Assembly (NCBI GenBank): GCA_951640165.1
Contig: OX621255.1
Coordinates: forward strand, 7,316,001-7,380,000
Source: Pseudoips prasinana
Taxonomy: Eukaryota; Arthropoda; Insecta; Lepidoptera; Nolidae
Length of the DNA: 64,000 nucleotides
Reading direction: 5' to 3'
In this document: positions 53,211 to 62,569 of the stretch, piece after piece
Layout: every line of letters begins with the position of its first letter
Position numbering within the stretch: the stretch's first letter is position 1
Translations under genes and position numbers: made by a program
Notes under the pieces: generated by a model
Told to the model about the DNA's origin: nothing
What the model saw: only the letters and a program-made list of their open reading frames with translations
Database searches by the model: none

Positions 53211-54638
53211 ATGTCACTAAACACGGTGAAGTGTATAAATTGTAACGTGGTTATTAACGAATTGTTGGCGTTTTTACGTAATGTGCTGGATGTTATGGAC
53301 GAAGAAAGCATTCATCAGTTGTGTACATCGTCTTTTTCTGAAGAGGATATTGTGAGAGCTAAGTCACTTTTGTTTGATTCGTTACCAAGTGGGAAAAAGA
53401 TGATAGTCCGCCGTAAGGATGGTAAAAAGAAGATGTCCCGAGACCTCGATGATATGATTGGTCTCATGAAAACGACAAATCCAGATCTATTTCCAATATT
53501 TGTGGCGAAGGAGCTTCACAGACTACCCCCGGTCTCCTTCGATCATGTGGATGTAACCCGACTTTTAAAAGATATTATAAAAATACAAAATCAAGTTCGG
53601 GTTTTAGAGGAAAAATCTGTTACAACAAAGGAGTTTGAATTACTCAAGTTGGAGGTAAACAATTTGAAAAACGCATCGTTAATTGATTTACCGAATGATA
53701 TTAACGTAAATAAAAGAAGAGGAGCGTGTGTATTAAATAGTTTTACACTTGATAGTGGACCTACGGGACTGCATTACACACCCATAAAATATTCACAAGT
53801 AACAGCTGGTTGCAACTACGAGGTCAATGACCGCACAAGGCATGACGTATCTGCTACAAAAAATGGTGAGAGGGCCAGTAAGGGTGTCTCTGTCTTAATA
53901 GAACAAAAAAATGCAACAGCGACAAGTAAGCGCGTGGAGGATCCGAAAGGTACGGCGGTTTTGAACAACGCAAGCGAGACAAAAAGCATGACGAGCAAAA
54001 TTGCAACAACATGCAGCGATAACGCCAGCAAGACAACGCATCAAGCGGAGCGCGTGGAGGCCACTACTATCAACGCGGTTTCGCACAAACCGGACTGTGC
54101 GCCGGAGTCGGCATCGGCCACTACCCCTACCAACAGTCAGCGCGCGACAGATGCCACGATAATATCACACGGATCGGGAACCGAGAAGCGACAAGCGAAT
54201 GCTAACGGTGCGAGTATTGTGCGTGATAATGTTACGTGTGAACCAATAGTAAGGGATGAGGACAGCGACTGGAAGGTTATACAGTATAAGCGTTCCAAAT
54301 ACAACAAACTTGTCAGTCATAGAGGTTGTGCTACTACTGCATCAGATGTTAAATTTCGTGCTGCGGATATTAAAGTGCCGTTATTTATTTCCAATGTCAG
54401 TACAGACGCAAAGGGGGATGATATTATTAGTTACATAAAAAGCAAAACGAATGAAATAGTATCCTTAAAAAAGATAAATGTGAAATCGTCAAAAAATTAT
54501 AATGCTTATAAAGTGTTTGTGTCGAAACACAAGGTAGATTTGTTTTTAAGTAATCAGCTGTGGCCAGATGGCATTACATTTAGGCGGTTCGTGCATTTTA
54601 TGTACAGAACTAGAACAGATAATGTTAAAGTTAGTTAA
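53211..54638 (+). CDS. LINE ORF1, RNA-binding type, 475 aa
   Basis: Probably coats the LINE RNA. I place the start at ATG 53211 (ACAATG context); the open frame begins 27 bases earlier only through a GTG. Residues 1-122 form a conserved-looking domain (INELLAFLRNVLDVM, SFSEEDIVRAKSLLFDSLPS, ELHRLPPVSFDHVDVTRLLK) that I associate with ORF1 proteins of this LINE type. A short coiled coil follows (about 122-153). Residues 155-360 are Ser/Thr/Ala/Asn-rich and probably disordered. A C-terminal RRM-like domain (about 390-470) contains VPLFISNVSTD and YNAYKVFVSKHKVDLFL. The TAA lies 16 bases before the favoured ORF2 start. Confidence 0.82.
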   Translation: MSLNTVKCINCNVVINELLAFLRNVLDVMDEESIHQLCTSSFSEEDIVRAKSLLFDSLPSGKKMIVRRKDGKKKMSRDLDDMIGLMKTTNPDLFPIFVAKELHRLPPVSFDHVDVTRLLKDIIKIQNQVRVLEEKSVTTKEFELLKLEVNNLKNASLIDLPNDINVNKRRGACVLNSFTLDSGPTGLHYTPIKYSQVTAGCNYEVNDRTRHDVSATKNGERASKGVSVLIEQKNATATSKRVEDPKGTAVLNNASETKSMTSKIATTCSDNASKTTHQAERVEATTINAVSHKPDCAPESASATTPTNSQRATDATIISHGSGTEKRQANANGASIVRDNVTCEPIVRDEDSDWKVIQYKRSKYNKLVSHRGCATTASDVKFRAADIKVPLFISNVSTDAKGDDIISYIKSKTNEIVSLKKINVKSSKNYNAYKVFVSKHKVDLFLSNQLWPDGITFRRFVHFMYRTRTDNVKVS

Positions 54639-54654
54639 TAAGTACCTACACGAT

Positions 54655-57456
54655 ATGGAAAACAAAACTAATAAGTATTTTAAGTTTACGAGTTACAATT
54701 GTAAATCTGCTAAGAGATCAATTGATGACCTGCGAAAAATATGTTCATGGTCTGACTTAGTGGCCCTCCAGGAGACATGGCTTCTCCCCCATGACATTCC
54801 AATACTCGGAACAATTACCTCGGAATTTGAGTGCACTGGCAAGTCAGCCGTTGACACATCTGAAGGTTTGCTGGTAGGAAGACCTTATGGGGGAGTGGCC
54901 ATTCTATGGCGAAAGGGTATATTTGATACTGTTTCCATAATAGACTGTAGTAGCTCTCGTCTTGTGGCTATTAAAGCCACAACTAAAGGTCGTTCTATAT
55001 TGTTTTTCTCTATTTACATGCCAACTAACTCACGAGACAACTTGCCTATTTTTACCGAAGTAATGAGTGAGGTAACCGCAATAGTAGCAAGTAGGGATGT
55101 CGAAAATGTTTTTATTATGGGCGACTTTAACGCGCACCCACATAAATTATTTTATAAAGAGTTACAGGGTTTTTGTAATGACCAGTCTTGGATCTGTGCT
55201 GACGTAGAGAGATTAGGTTTAGACTCGAATATCTATACATTCATGTGTGGGGCTACCGGTAGTAAAACATGGTTAGACCATTGCATTGTATCAATGTCAG
55301 GATGGCAGACGATTAGAAATGTGGGAATAGATGAGGATGTCTATATTTCTGACCACCTTCCGATATTCATTGAGTGTGAGCTAGATGCTGTGAGGCCTAA
55401 GTTGATGACTCAGGATGTACCTCGTAGTTCGGTGGTCTGGGGTGAACGGGATAAGTCCGAGATTAATAACTACTATAACTTGTGTAACGACTACCTACGC
55501 GAAATTGACTTCCCACATGAATTTGCGGAATGCAGCTATGGGTCATGCAACTTGGGCAAACATAAACTAGTCCTAGACGAAATGTATCAAACAATTGTAG
55601 ACATTTTATGTAAAGCAGCTAGCCAAACTAAAAAGGGTTATGGGGCGGTGATTAAAAGAGGCAGACCTAAATGCGGGTGGAATAAATATATTCGAGACGC
55701 GCACAGCGAGGCTAGGCATAAATTTAATATCTGGGTGTCTTTTGGTAGACCGACTTCTGGTACTGTTTATGAAGAAATGCTCGAAGCTCGTAAAATATTT
55801 AAAGGCAGGCTAAAATGGAGCCAGAAGAACCAAGAGCAAATTAAAATGGACATACTAGCAGAATATAGAAAAAATAAAGATTTTAGTAAATTTTGGAAAG
55901 CCACGAGCAAATTAGATCCGCGATCTGGCCTCTCTGCGAGTGTAGCAGGTTTATGTGATCATGGAGATATTGCTAATATGTTCATGCAGCATTTTAGGGT
56001 TCGCTCACCGCTAGGGCCGTCTGATTCCATGCAGTATCCTGATAACGGTGGTTGGGGGGAGAAACCACTACTGCGATTTACAGCTAAGCAAGTAAAAGCT
56101 GTCATTAACAATATGAGTAGAGGTAAATCTCCGGGTTATGACGGGCTTAGTGTGGAGCATTTAAAGCATGCAGGTACCCACCTGCCGAGGGTTCTGGCCA
56201 TGTTCTTTACGATGTGTCTAAGTCACTCATACTTACCATTAAATTTAATGCAGACAATCGTAGTTCCAATCTTGAAGAACAGGACAGGAGATATTGCGGA
56301 TAAGGGCAACTACCGACCAATTTCTCTTGCAACGATTATAGCTAAGGTGCTGGACGGTATGCTTGATTCATGTCTAAAAGAACACCTTGACATACATGAT
56401 GCACAGTTCGGGTTTCGACCAGGACTTTCAACCGAGAGTGCAATTTTAAGTCTCAAGCATACAGTCCAGTACTACACTGGCCGTAAGACGCCGGTGTACG
56501 CCTGCTTCCTTGACCTCTCTAAAGCCTTCGACCTTGTCTCTTACGATGTGCTTTGGAGGAAACTGGGAGGCAGGGGTGTGCCGGTGGAGGTCCTTCGGAT
56601 GCTCCAGTACTGGTATGGCAATCAGACGAACCGAGTGAAGTGGGCAAATGCACTCTCTGATGCATATGGGCTGGAGTGCGGGGTGAGACAAGGGGGCTTG
56701 ACGTCTCCCAGGCTCTTCAGCCTATATGTCAATGACCTCATTGTCGGGCTCAGCAGTATGCGTGTCGGATGCAAGGTAAATGGTGTTAGTATTAACAACA
56801 TTAACTACGCAGATGACATGGTACTGTTGGGGCCTACGGCGGGGTCAATCAGAGAAATGTTGAAGGTCTGTGAGGCCTATGCTACTAAGCATGGGTTAAT
56901 TTATAATGTGAAAAAATGTGAATACATGGTCTTTAAGGCTGACGGTAAATGTTTGGAAAACTCTCCTGAAATAACTTTATACGGGTTACCAATAAGCAGG
57001 GTCAACAAATTTAAATATCTGGGACATTTTCTTGTCGACAGCCTTAAGGACGATGTAGACATCGAGAGAGAGCGTAGGGCACTAGCGGTCAGGGGTAACA
57101 TGCTGGCTCGTAGATTTTCACAGTGTACAAAACAAGTTAAAATTACTCTGTTTAAATCGTACTGTCAGAGTTTCTACACTGGCAATCTATGGGTCAATCA
57201 TACCAAAAGATCGCTAGATGTCCTGCGTATACAGTACAACAATGTTTTCAGAATGCTTTTGAAACTGCCTCGGTTTTGTAGTGCCTCAGAGATGTTTGCG
57301 ACGGCTCGGACGGACGATTTCCACGCTGTCATCCGCAAAAAAACCGCATCCATCCTAAGGAGAATAAGAGACAGTGACAACAGCATTTTGAGAACGATTG
57401 CTGAAAATTACAGCTCACCTATTGTTGGACAGTTTGTGCAGAGGGTAATAAAGTAA
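54655..57456 (+). CDS. LINE ORF2: endonuclease-reverse transcriptase, about 930 aa
   Basis: The nicking and copying enzyme of the 53-kb LINE. The frame is open from ATG 54568 (overlapping ORF1); ATG 54622 or 54655 are likelier starts because the endonuclease begins just after MENKTNKYFKFTSYNCKS. Numbered from 54568: endonuclease N44, E69 in LQETW, GDFNAH 185-190, D237H, SDH 261-263. Reverse transcriptase: NYRPISLATI 581-590, AQFGFRPGLST 612-622, CFLDLSKAFD 646-655, GVRQGGLTSPRLF 705-717, catalytic YADD 747-750. A C-terminal region of about 200 residues follows, with no RNase H seen. All catalytic residues are present and there are no breaks. ORF1-to-ORF2 coupling by reinitiation is plausible given the short spacing. 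Confidence 0.9.
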   Translation: MENKTNKYFKFTSYNCKSAKRSIDDLRKICSWSDLVALQETWLLPHDIPILGTITSEFECTGKSAVDTSEGLLVGRPYGGVAILWRKGIFDTVSIIDCSSSRLVAIKATTKGRSILFFSIYMPTNSRDNLPIFTEVMSEVTAIVASRDVENVFIMGDFNAHPHKLFYKELQGFCNDQSWICADVERLGLDSNIYTFMCGATGSKTWLDHCIVSMSGWQTIRNVGIDEDVYISDHLPIFIECELDAVRPKLMTQDVPRSSVVWGERDKSEINNYYNLCNDYLREIDFPHEFAECSYGSCNLGKHKLVLDEMYQTIVDILCKAASQTKKGYGAVIKRGRPKCGWNKYIRDAHSEARHKFNIWVSFGRPTSGTVYEEMLEARKIFKGRLKWSQKNQEQIKMDILAEYRKNKDFSKFWKATSKLDPRSGLSASVAGLCDHGDIANMFMQHFRVRSPLGPSDSMQYPDNGGWGEKPLLRFTAKQVKAVINNMSRGKSPGYDGLSVEHLKHAGTHLPRVLAMFFTMCLSHSYLPLNLMQTIVVPILKNRTGDIADKGNYRPISLATIIAKVLDGMLDSCLKEHLDIHDAQFGFRPGLSTESAILSLKHTVQYYTGRKTPVYACFLDLSKAFDLVSYDVLWRKLGGRGVPVEVLRMLQYWYGNQTNRVKWANALSDAYGLECGVRQGGLTSPRLFSLYVNDLIVGLSSMRVGCKVNGVSINNINYADDMVLLGPTAGSIREMLKVCEAYATKHGLIYNVKKCEYMVFKADGKCLENSPEITLYGLPISRVNKFKYLGHFLVDSLKDDVDIERERRALAVRGNMLARRFSQCTKQVKITLFKSYCQSFYTGNLWVNHTKRSLDVLRIQYNNVFRMLLKLPRFCSASEMFATARTDDFHAVIRKKTASILRRIRDSDNSILRTIAENYSSPIVGQFVQRVIK

Positions 57457-57684
57457 GGGTGCATTATTGCGTTCTGCACAGACAAAGTACCTACCTTAAT
57501 TTGTAATACCTCCTCACCAATTTTCCTTACTAACATTAGTTCATAAGTCACTTTATTAACAAAATATGGATCTGTATTGTTGTCCGAAATAAAAGTCATT
57601 TATTTATTTATTATTTATTACATTTTTTGCATGCTTTTTTGGAAGAATGTACGTACTTACCTACATTCTTAGCAAATAAAATAT

Positions 57685-57702
57685 TGATTGATTGATTGAT
57701 TT
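57685..57702 (+). repeat. (GATT)n microsatellite, alternative LINE 3' end
   Basis: AGCAAATAAAATATTGATTG followed by GATT units. May be the true LINE end or the tail of another element. Confidence 0.5.
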
Positions 57703-57974
57703 TGATGTTGTTTTGGTTTTTTCTTTTCAGCCAATCTGTCCTCTTTTTGGCACTTCTAAATAATTAACTCCACCCTACACGATTACTTCTTGTATAAACG
57801 TTATTGCGTTATTAGAGTCAATAATAATTAGTAACCAATAATTTACTTATGGTTAAGTTCGAAATGTTTGTCGGAGATAAACAATTAGGTAACATTTATA
57901 AGCGTCGTATAAAGCGTCTGAGTTGTGTGAAGAAAATATCGAATGGATTGTATAACTTCGCGTCTTAGAACCAC

Positions 57975-58049
57975 GGTGCGTTGGCGGAGCGGTTAAGGCA
58001 CGTGGTGCCGGATACCGCGTGGGTCGTGGCTTCGATTCCCACACGCACT
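57975..58049 (+). tRNA. tRNA-like sequence, probably pseudogene or SINE head
   Basis: GGTGCGT (57975-57981) pairs with ACGCACT (58043-58049) as an acceptor stem with one G-U. Box A TGGCGGAGCGG and box B GCTTCGATTCC are present. The anticodon arm can be drawn as CGTGGT/ACCGCG around GCCGGAT, but U33 is missing, the D stem has a mismatch and the T stem has a C-C. It therefore does not fit a functional tRNA; anticodon would be CGG if taken at face value. Confidence 0.4.
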
Positions 58050-58358
58050 TAAATTTATACAATGCATTTTAAAACTATCTGAAACATTTATAAGATGTCT
58101 ACTTGATGAGTTTATTGACTTCATATTGTAGACATGTTGATAATACGTCTAGCGTTACATAATTCAAGCACTTTATTTTAACAATGGCGTTTGTCATATT
58201 TGACGCACTCGCAGCAGCAAGGATAAGTTTATTAATTTGAACTAGTGAATACTTTGACGGGTAACACAGCCATTTTATGATGGACTCGGCCAACCATATC
58301 AATCTCTTCAGCAGATCATCTTCAGCTAAAACTATCCTATACTATCGCAGTTTTTACT

Positions 58359-58390
58359 ACAGAGTTGCAGCGCCCGCGCTGCAACTCTGT
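58359..58390. repeat. Perfect 15-bp inverted repeat, GC-rich
   Basis: ACAGAGTTGCAGCGC (58359-58373) and its reverse complement (58376-58390) are separated by CC. The outer CAGAGTTGC resembles a hAT terminus, but no matching 8-bp flanks are seen. Confidence 0.9.
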
Positions 58391-58647
58391 GAGCAAATTC
58401 TCAGTATGGGATTGCGCGTCTAGTACAGTCCCGCAAACTTTTCTGACCCGGTGGCAGCGTCGCTGTTATCGCATTTAGTGTTGCTAGTAAATATTTTTTG
58501 CAATAAAGTGGGTAAAAATAATATGCACATGTAACATGTAACGTAAATGTTACTTCACTAAAAAGCAAACAAATACTGTCATTACTAATCTTTATAACAT
58601 CTTTATATTTTTATACAATAATTATGATAATTTACATAAAATGTATG

Positions 58648-58857
58648 CTATGTGTTCTCTAACGGAGATGCTCCAGGTATTATTATGTGACCGGAATGGT
58701 ATAATTCAGAAGTCATTTCATCATCATTATCGCAATCACTGCTTTCACTTTCACTATCACTACCATGAATGATGAAAGGCTCGTCTAAGTATCCATCCCT
58801 TTTTCGATACACATTTTCAATATTTTTGTACATTATTGCAATGCTTTTGCCATTCAT
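58648..58857 (-). CDS. Small acidic ORF, 69 aa, transposase-N-terminus-like
   Basis: True ATG at 58855-58857 opens MNGKSIAIMYKNIENVYRKR, then DEPFIIHGSDSESESSDCDN and DDEMTSEL…, ending SPLENT. The Ser/Asp/Glu block (about residues 33-47) is like the acidic N-termini of domesticated or piggyBac-type transposases and of some nuclear proteins. Nothing downstream continues it, so it may be a truncated N-terminal piece or a single-exon remnant. Function unknown. Confidence 0.25.
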   Translation of the reverse strand: MNGKSIAIMYKNIENVYRKRDGYLDEPFIIHGSDSESESSDCDNDDEMTSELYHSGHIIIPGASPLENT

Positions 58858-58859
58858 TG

Positions 58860-59600
58860 ACTATTATTTTATCAAAAGCTTCTGCAATGAATGATAATGA
58901 ATGATAGGATTTCAGAATTCTATCTACCATGCTCTTTTTCTTTCACAAGTTTTCTTACACATCACTCCCAGACACCTACAAAGGAAACAGCAAAAATTAA
59001 ATAAATAATGAATATTTTAAAATATGTATTTTAATTTAAAGAGCGAGGGGGAATTTCGTATTTTTTCAGAAGCTGACAACACTAACCTGTAGCAGCAGCT
59101 ACGCATTCATACAACTTATTGAAGGGTATAATTGGTGCCTGAAGGTGTTATTCTTCCTTCATATAATTCAATACTTGTAATATAACGTTCCCCGCATCAA
59201 TTTTTAAAGCTTTCGGCATTTTTCACAATTAAAAACCACAAAGAGAAAAATAAATACGCGCAACAAACAATCAATGGCAGGAATGTCATGGATTGACATT
59301 TCAAACTGGCGTCATTAGTTCTACTTTTGGCCACCGGGCCAGATAAGTTTGTAGCACAGTAGAATACATATAGGTCAATGACGTAACCTGACAGATTCAA
59401 ATCGACGCTGTGACTAAACAATAACATTAATCCTAATACTTTCAACTGTTTTGAGATTCAAAATGTAAACACATTCGAATATAGAACAGTTCCAAATTCA
59501 AAATTGCCGGGAAATATGGAAACTACAGAAGAAGGCATGCCTTTTAACATGCCCCGTACTGAAAAAAATTAAAATTAGAAGCTGTAAAGAAATCACTGTC
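58860..59600. other. Interval without a recognised gene
   Basis: A minus-strand frame at 59197-59445 (82 codons, with a hydrophobic FLPLIVCCAYLFFSLWFLIV segment near its end) has no recognisable relative. I do not call it a gene. Confidence 0.35.
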
Positions 59601-59606
59601 ATGTTT

Positions 59607-59714
59607 ATCTGTCAATTTTTCCTAATTGAAAGTGAACCTTATGCTTACGTTATAAAGTTGAAAATCTATAAAAGAAATTTGACAGATTGGGGTAGCTGGA
59701 TGTGCTGGCGCCTG
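59607..59714 (-). mobile_element. 135-bp palindromic MITE, copy 5, left end lost
   Basis: Begins ATCTGTCAATTTTTCC, keeps GCTTACGTTATAAAGTTGAA and the right arm GGATGTGCTGGCGCCTG. The first ~20 bases and the right TA are missing. Confidence 0.8.
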
Positions 59715-59719
59715 AACAA

Positions 59720-60130
59720 CTGGCTTCGAAAGCTAACAAGACATAGAGATTGAAGTTAGGATATATTATCAATCGAATGTTACGCAATTCCATTTGTATT
59801 ATCTAGATGCTCCGTTGTATCGACCCTGGGTTGACGCCAGAACAAATAGATACAGTATACACGACTGTATAAGTATCATGTACTTTGTTTACTGAGCTTT
59901 GATGTTATTCTACGTCAATATTTTGTAATGAATACTCCTCTCGTATTCATTAATAAGAGTCTGAGGTAATCTTTGATCTAGGAAAGGTTAGAAGTTTATC
60001 ATATATTAGTTGCCCGTTGGATTTTGTCATACGTTTTACAACTCGGGGCAATTTTTGATAACACTAAGCAGTTTGTAAGGACACTAAGGACTAAAGTCAA
60101 AATAAGTTCCATATACACATACAAATTCGA
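59720..60130. other. Interval without recognised features
   Basis: Nothing coding or repetitive recognised. Confidence 0.4.
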
Positions 60131-60136
60131 CTAGCT

Positions 60137-60260
60137 AAACTGGACTGGTTTAGTGGTTAGGGACCTTGACTGCAAAACCAGAAGTCATGGGTTCAATCCA
60201 TACCGAGTATAAATCTTTGTGTGATAGATGAGCACATGAGACTTCTACGTGGTCCCCCAA
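60137..60260 (+). repeat. tRNA-like SINE head
   Basis: CTGGTTTAGTGGTTAGGGAC (box A) and GGGTTCAATCCATACC (box B-like, 60189-60204), then ATAAATCTTTGTGTGATAGA. Similar in layout to 1505-1590 and 23325-23390 on the opposite strand. Confidence 0.5.
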
Positions 60261-60299
60261 CCACAGGGACCTAAAAGATTCTGACAAGTAAAAATAAAA

Positions 60300-60885
60300 C
60301 AAAAGAAGACTTTAACTGATTGACCCGGCAATAAGAAGAGAAGAATTAAGAGCGTGGTCTCAAGCTGTCTAGCAATATTAATCTACAAACTAAGAGGCCG
60401 CGCCGGAGGGCATACCATTTGGCCAGTTCGACCAGTCCAAAGACGCGGTGATCCGTTAGTGGGTCGGTAGAATAAAACACAGGTACACTCTTCATTCTCT
60501 GATCTAGGGCATCATTGTAAAATGTTCGACAAATTAAGTTATATATATATTATGCGTAAATGTTCCAAGGGTTAACTTTATATTATGTTAACATATAGAG
60601 TAGTTTAATTTATGTGTGGTTTTTTCGCGTTTGGGGATGCGCCGTTAGATCACATTGGTAGGACAAGGATTTTTTAAAATATTAATTGTAAATGGTTCTA
60701 TTTAAAATTAATATTACTTATTATTAATTCTTGAACATATACTTAGCTCCGTAAATTAAGTTTGATGATGTTTGTAGGAAATAATAATAATAAAAAAAAA
60801 CATATTTGCAGGCCAGGTTAACATTGCCGATTAAATTATTGATAGATCGATTTAAATGTGTCCCAATTGTAATTGTAAAAATAAA
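60300..60885. other. AT-rich interval, no gene
   Basis: A GC-richer patch near 60395-60440 (GAGGCCGCGCCGGAGGGCAT) is too short to assign. No open frame of note. Confidence 0.35.
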
Positions 60886-60890
60886 TGTTA

Positions 60891-61307
60891 TAGTCTTTTC
60901 GCCATAAGATGAGTTCCCTGACAGTTATTTTTTTCCGTGGCACGCATACTACTTTAAACGAATAAAAAATTAACTGGCAAAAAATCAAAAAGAAATGATA
61001 AAAAAAAATATTGCCTTTCGTAAATTACTAAGTAAATTATTGTAGTTATAATTAACTGTTAATAAACTAAGTAAATAAAATAAAAAAGTATAATCTTATA
61101 AATATATAATCTTATAAATGTCTAATGCGTTGAACGGAAAGTCGGCCAATAGAGATTGACACTACTCATAGATTGACAATAATCCGACTCCATTTTCTTT
61201 GCAAACTGAATCGATATTATAAAAAATCGATTATATTTCGTTAGGTCACGTCACTACAATTGTCAGACAAGAACTATCAGGGAACTCATCTTATGGCGAA
61301 AAGACTA
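60891..61307. mobile_element. 417-bp MITE with 36-bp terminal inverted repeats
   Basis: Left arm TAGTCTTTTCGCCATAAGAT plus 16 more bases (60891-60926) is matched, with a single mismatch, by the reverse complement of 61272-61307. TA flanks on both sides (60889-60890, 61308-61309). No transposase frame. A TA-targeting superfamily such as Tc1/mariner is the likeliest source; only one copy is seen here. Confidence 0.85.
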
Positions 61308-61535
61308 TAGGGTCGAATCATATAGGGACCTTCCATTCTAAACTGCCATTTAATTTCTTGTTTCCATATTTTAATATAGAACAAAAATAAGCAACACTCG
61401 GCTGATGTTCGTTGAAATAGTTTTGGATCCAACCTACAACGTCCTCAATACTCAACAACTTTACTTACTCATTGCCAGATAGGTTCACCCAAGCTCTAGC
61501 AGCACCGGTCCAACTCCAGACAGGAACTTCAAGTA

Positions 61536-61669
61536 CAGTCGCCAGCACATCCAGCTACCCCAATCTGTCAAATTTCTTTTACAGATTTTCAACTATATCG
61601 CTTAAGTATAAGGTTCACTTTCAATTGTGGAAATTTCACAGATTAGGGTAGCTTGATGTGCTGGCATCA
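61536..61669 (+). mobile_element. 135-bp palindromic MITE, copy 6
   Basis: TA at 61534-61535. Left end CAGTCGCCAGCACATCCAGC, right end GCTTGATGTGCTGGCATCA, slightly eroded. Confidence 0.85.
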
Positions 61670-61848
61670 CAAAAATGTATGATTCACCAAAACAAATAAT
61701 ATAACACGCCAAGCATGTCTAATTTTATATCTCTAAGAGATCAAGAGGTAAACCAATGTTTGTACAGCGACACTATGGCAGAATTTTTATCAATTTATTT
61801 TTTAACTTCTAAAGCATTTCAAAACACCGTACGAAACGCCTCACTGTA

Positions 61849-61982
61849 CAGACACCAGCACATCAAGCTACCCCATCATTCAAATTTCCCAAATTGAAAA
61901 TGAACCTTATGCTTATGTGATAAAGTTGAAAATCTATAAAAGAAATTTGATAGATCGGTATAGCTGGATGTGCTGGCGTTTG
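61849..61982 (-). mobile_element. 135-bp palindromic MITE, copy 7
   Basis: TA at 61847-61848 and 61983-61984. Ends CAGACACCAGCACATCAAGC and GGATGTGCTGGCGTTTG. Opposite orientation to copy 6, only 179 bp away. The small plus-strand frames here are incidental. Confidence 0.87.
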
Positions 61983-62448
61983 TACCATTACAGACGAATG
62001 ACAGCCAGAAAATTATTCAGAAATTTTCAAATACGCTTTCAGAATCGGTACGAAACGGTAACCAACAGGACATTTCTTGCACTTAAGAACTTCATTCTAT
62101 CTTTCCTCAACTTTTAGGTGTTAAATTCACCAATTTGGTGTAAATTTAATTAAAACACCCCCATTAAAATAACTTTGTCTACAACGTAATCGCATGACGT
62201 TAATTTGAGCATTTTATTAATTCATAAAAATTTGTACTTTTATTGACCGTCCTAAAATTTTCGACAAATTAAATTCAGACTGTTAAATATAAACAACCAA
62301 TATAAACAAAACAATTGTATTCATTGTAATTATAATTAGCAATTTCATTATAGCTTTTGTAAAATTAATTATGGAAACCATTCGCAATACTTTCAGTTAA
62401 CTTGTGTATACTTTACGCATCGCCTCTGGATAAATAAATGCTGATGTA

Positions 62449-62567
62449 CAGACGCCATCACATCGGGCTGACCCAATCTGTCAAATTACTTTTATAGATT
62501 TTCAACTAAATCACAAAAGCATAACTTTCACTTTAAATTGGGGAAATTTGACAGATTGGGTCAGTCT
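62449..62567 (+). mobile_element. 135-bp palindromic MITE, copy 8, with matched arm changes
   Basis: TA at 62447-62448. Left arm GCTGACCCAATCTGTCAAAT and right arm ATTTGACAGATTGGGTCAGT are complementary to each other, yet both differ from the family consensus (GCTACCCCAATCTGTC). The right terminus beyond this is lost. Confidence 0.8.
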
Positions 62568-62569
62568 TG

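Larger units (their letters stand above)
53155..57630 (+). mobile_element. Full-length LINE with intact ORF1 and ORF2 (CR1/Rex1-like)
   Basis: A GC-richer 5' leader (CAGTCGCAGCGCAGACGCG) leads to ORF1, then ORF2, then a 150-bp 3' UTR with GTCCGAAATAAAAGTC and an (ATTT)n end at about 57597-57630. No stop or frameshift in either ORF, so the copy is young and may be competent. An alternative 3' end is the (GATT)n tract at 57685-57702 after CAAATAAAATATTG. Clade from motif style only; CR1, Rex1 or L2-like are all possible. A target duplication could not be shown. Confidence 0.82.

Noticed and set aside
57975..58049. Functional nuclear tRNA gene
   Set aside because: Boxes A and B and an acceptor stem are present, but U33 is absent and the D and T stems carry mismatches. 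Kept only as tRNA-like.
58359..58390. Minimal hAT element
   Set aside because: Outer bases resemble hAT ends, but the flanks (TTTTACTA and TGAGCAAA) are not an 8-bp duplication. Left as an inverted repeat.
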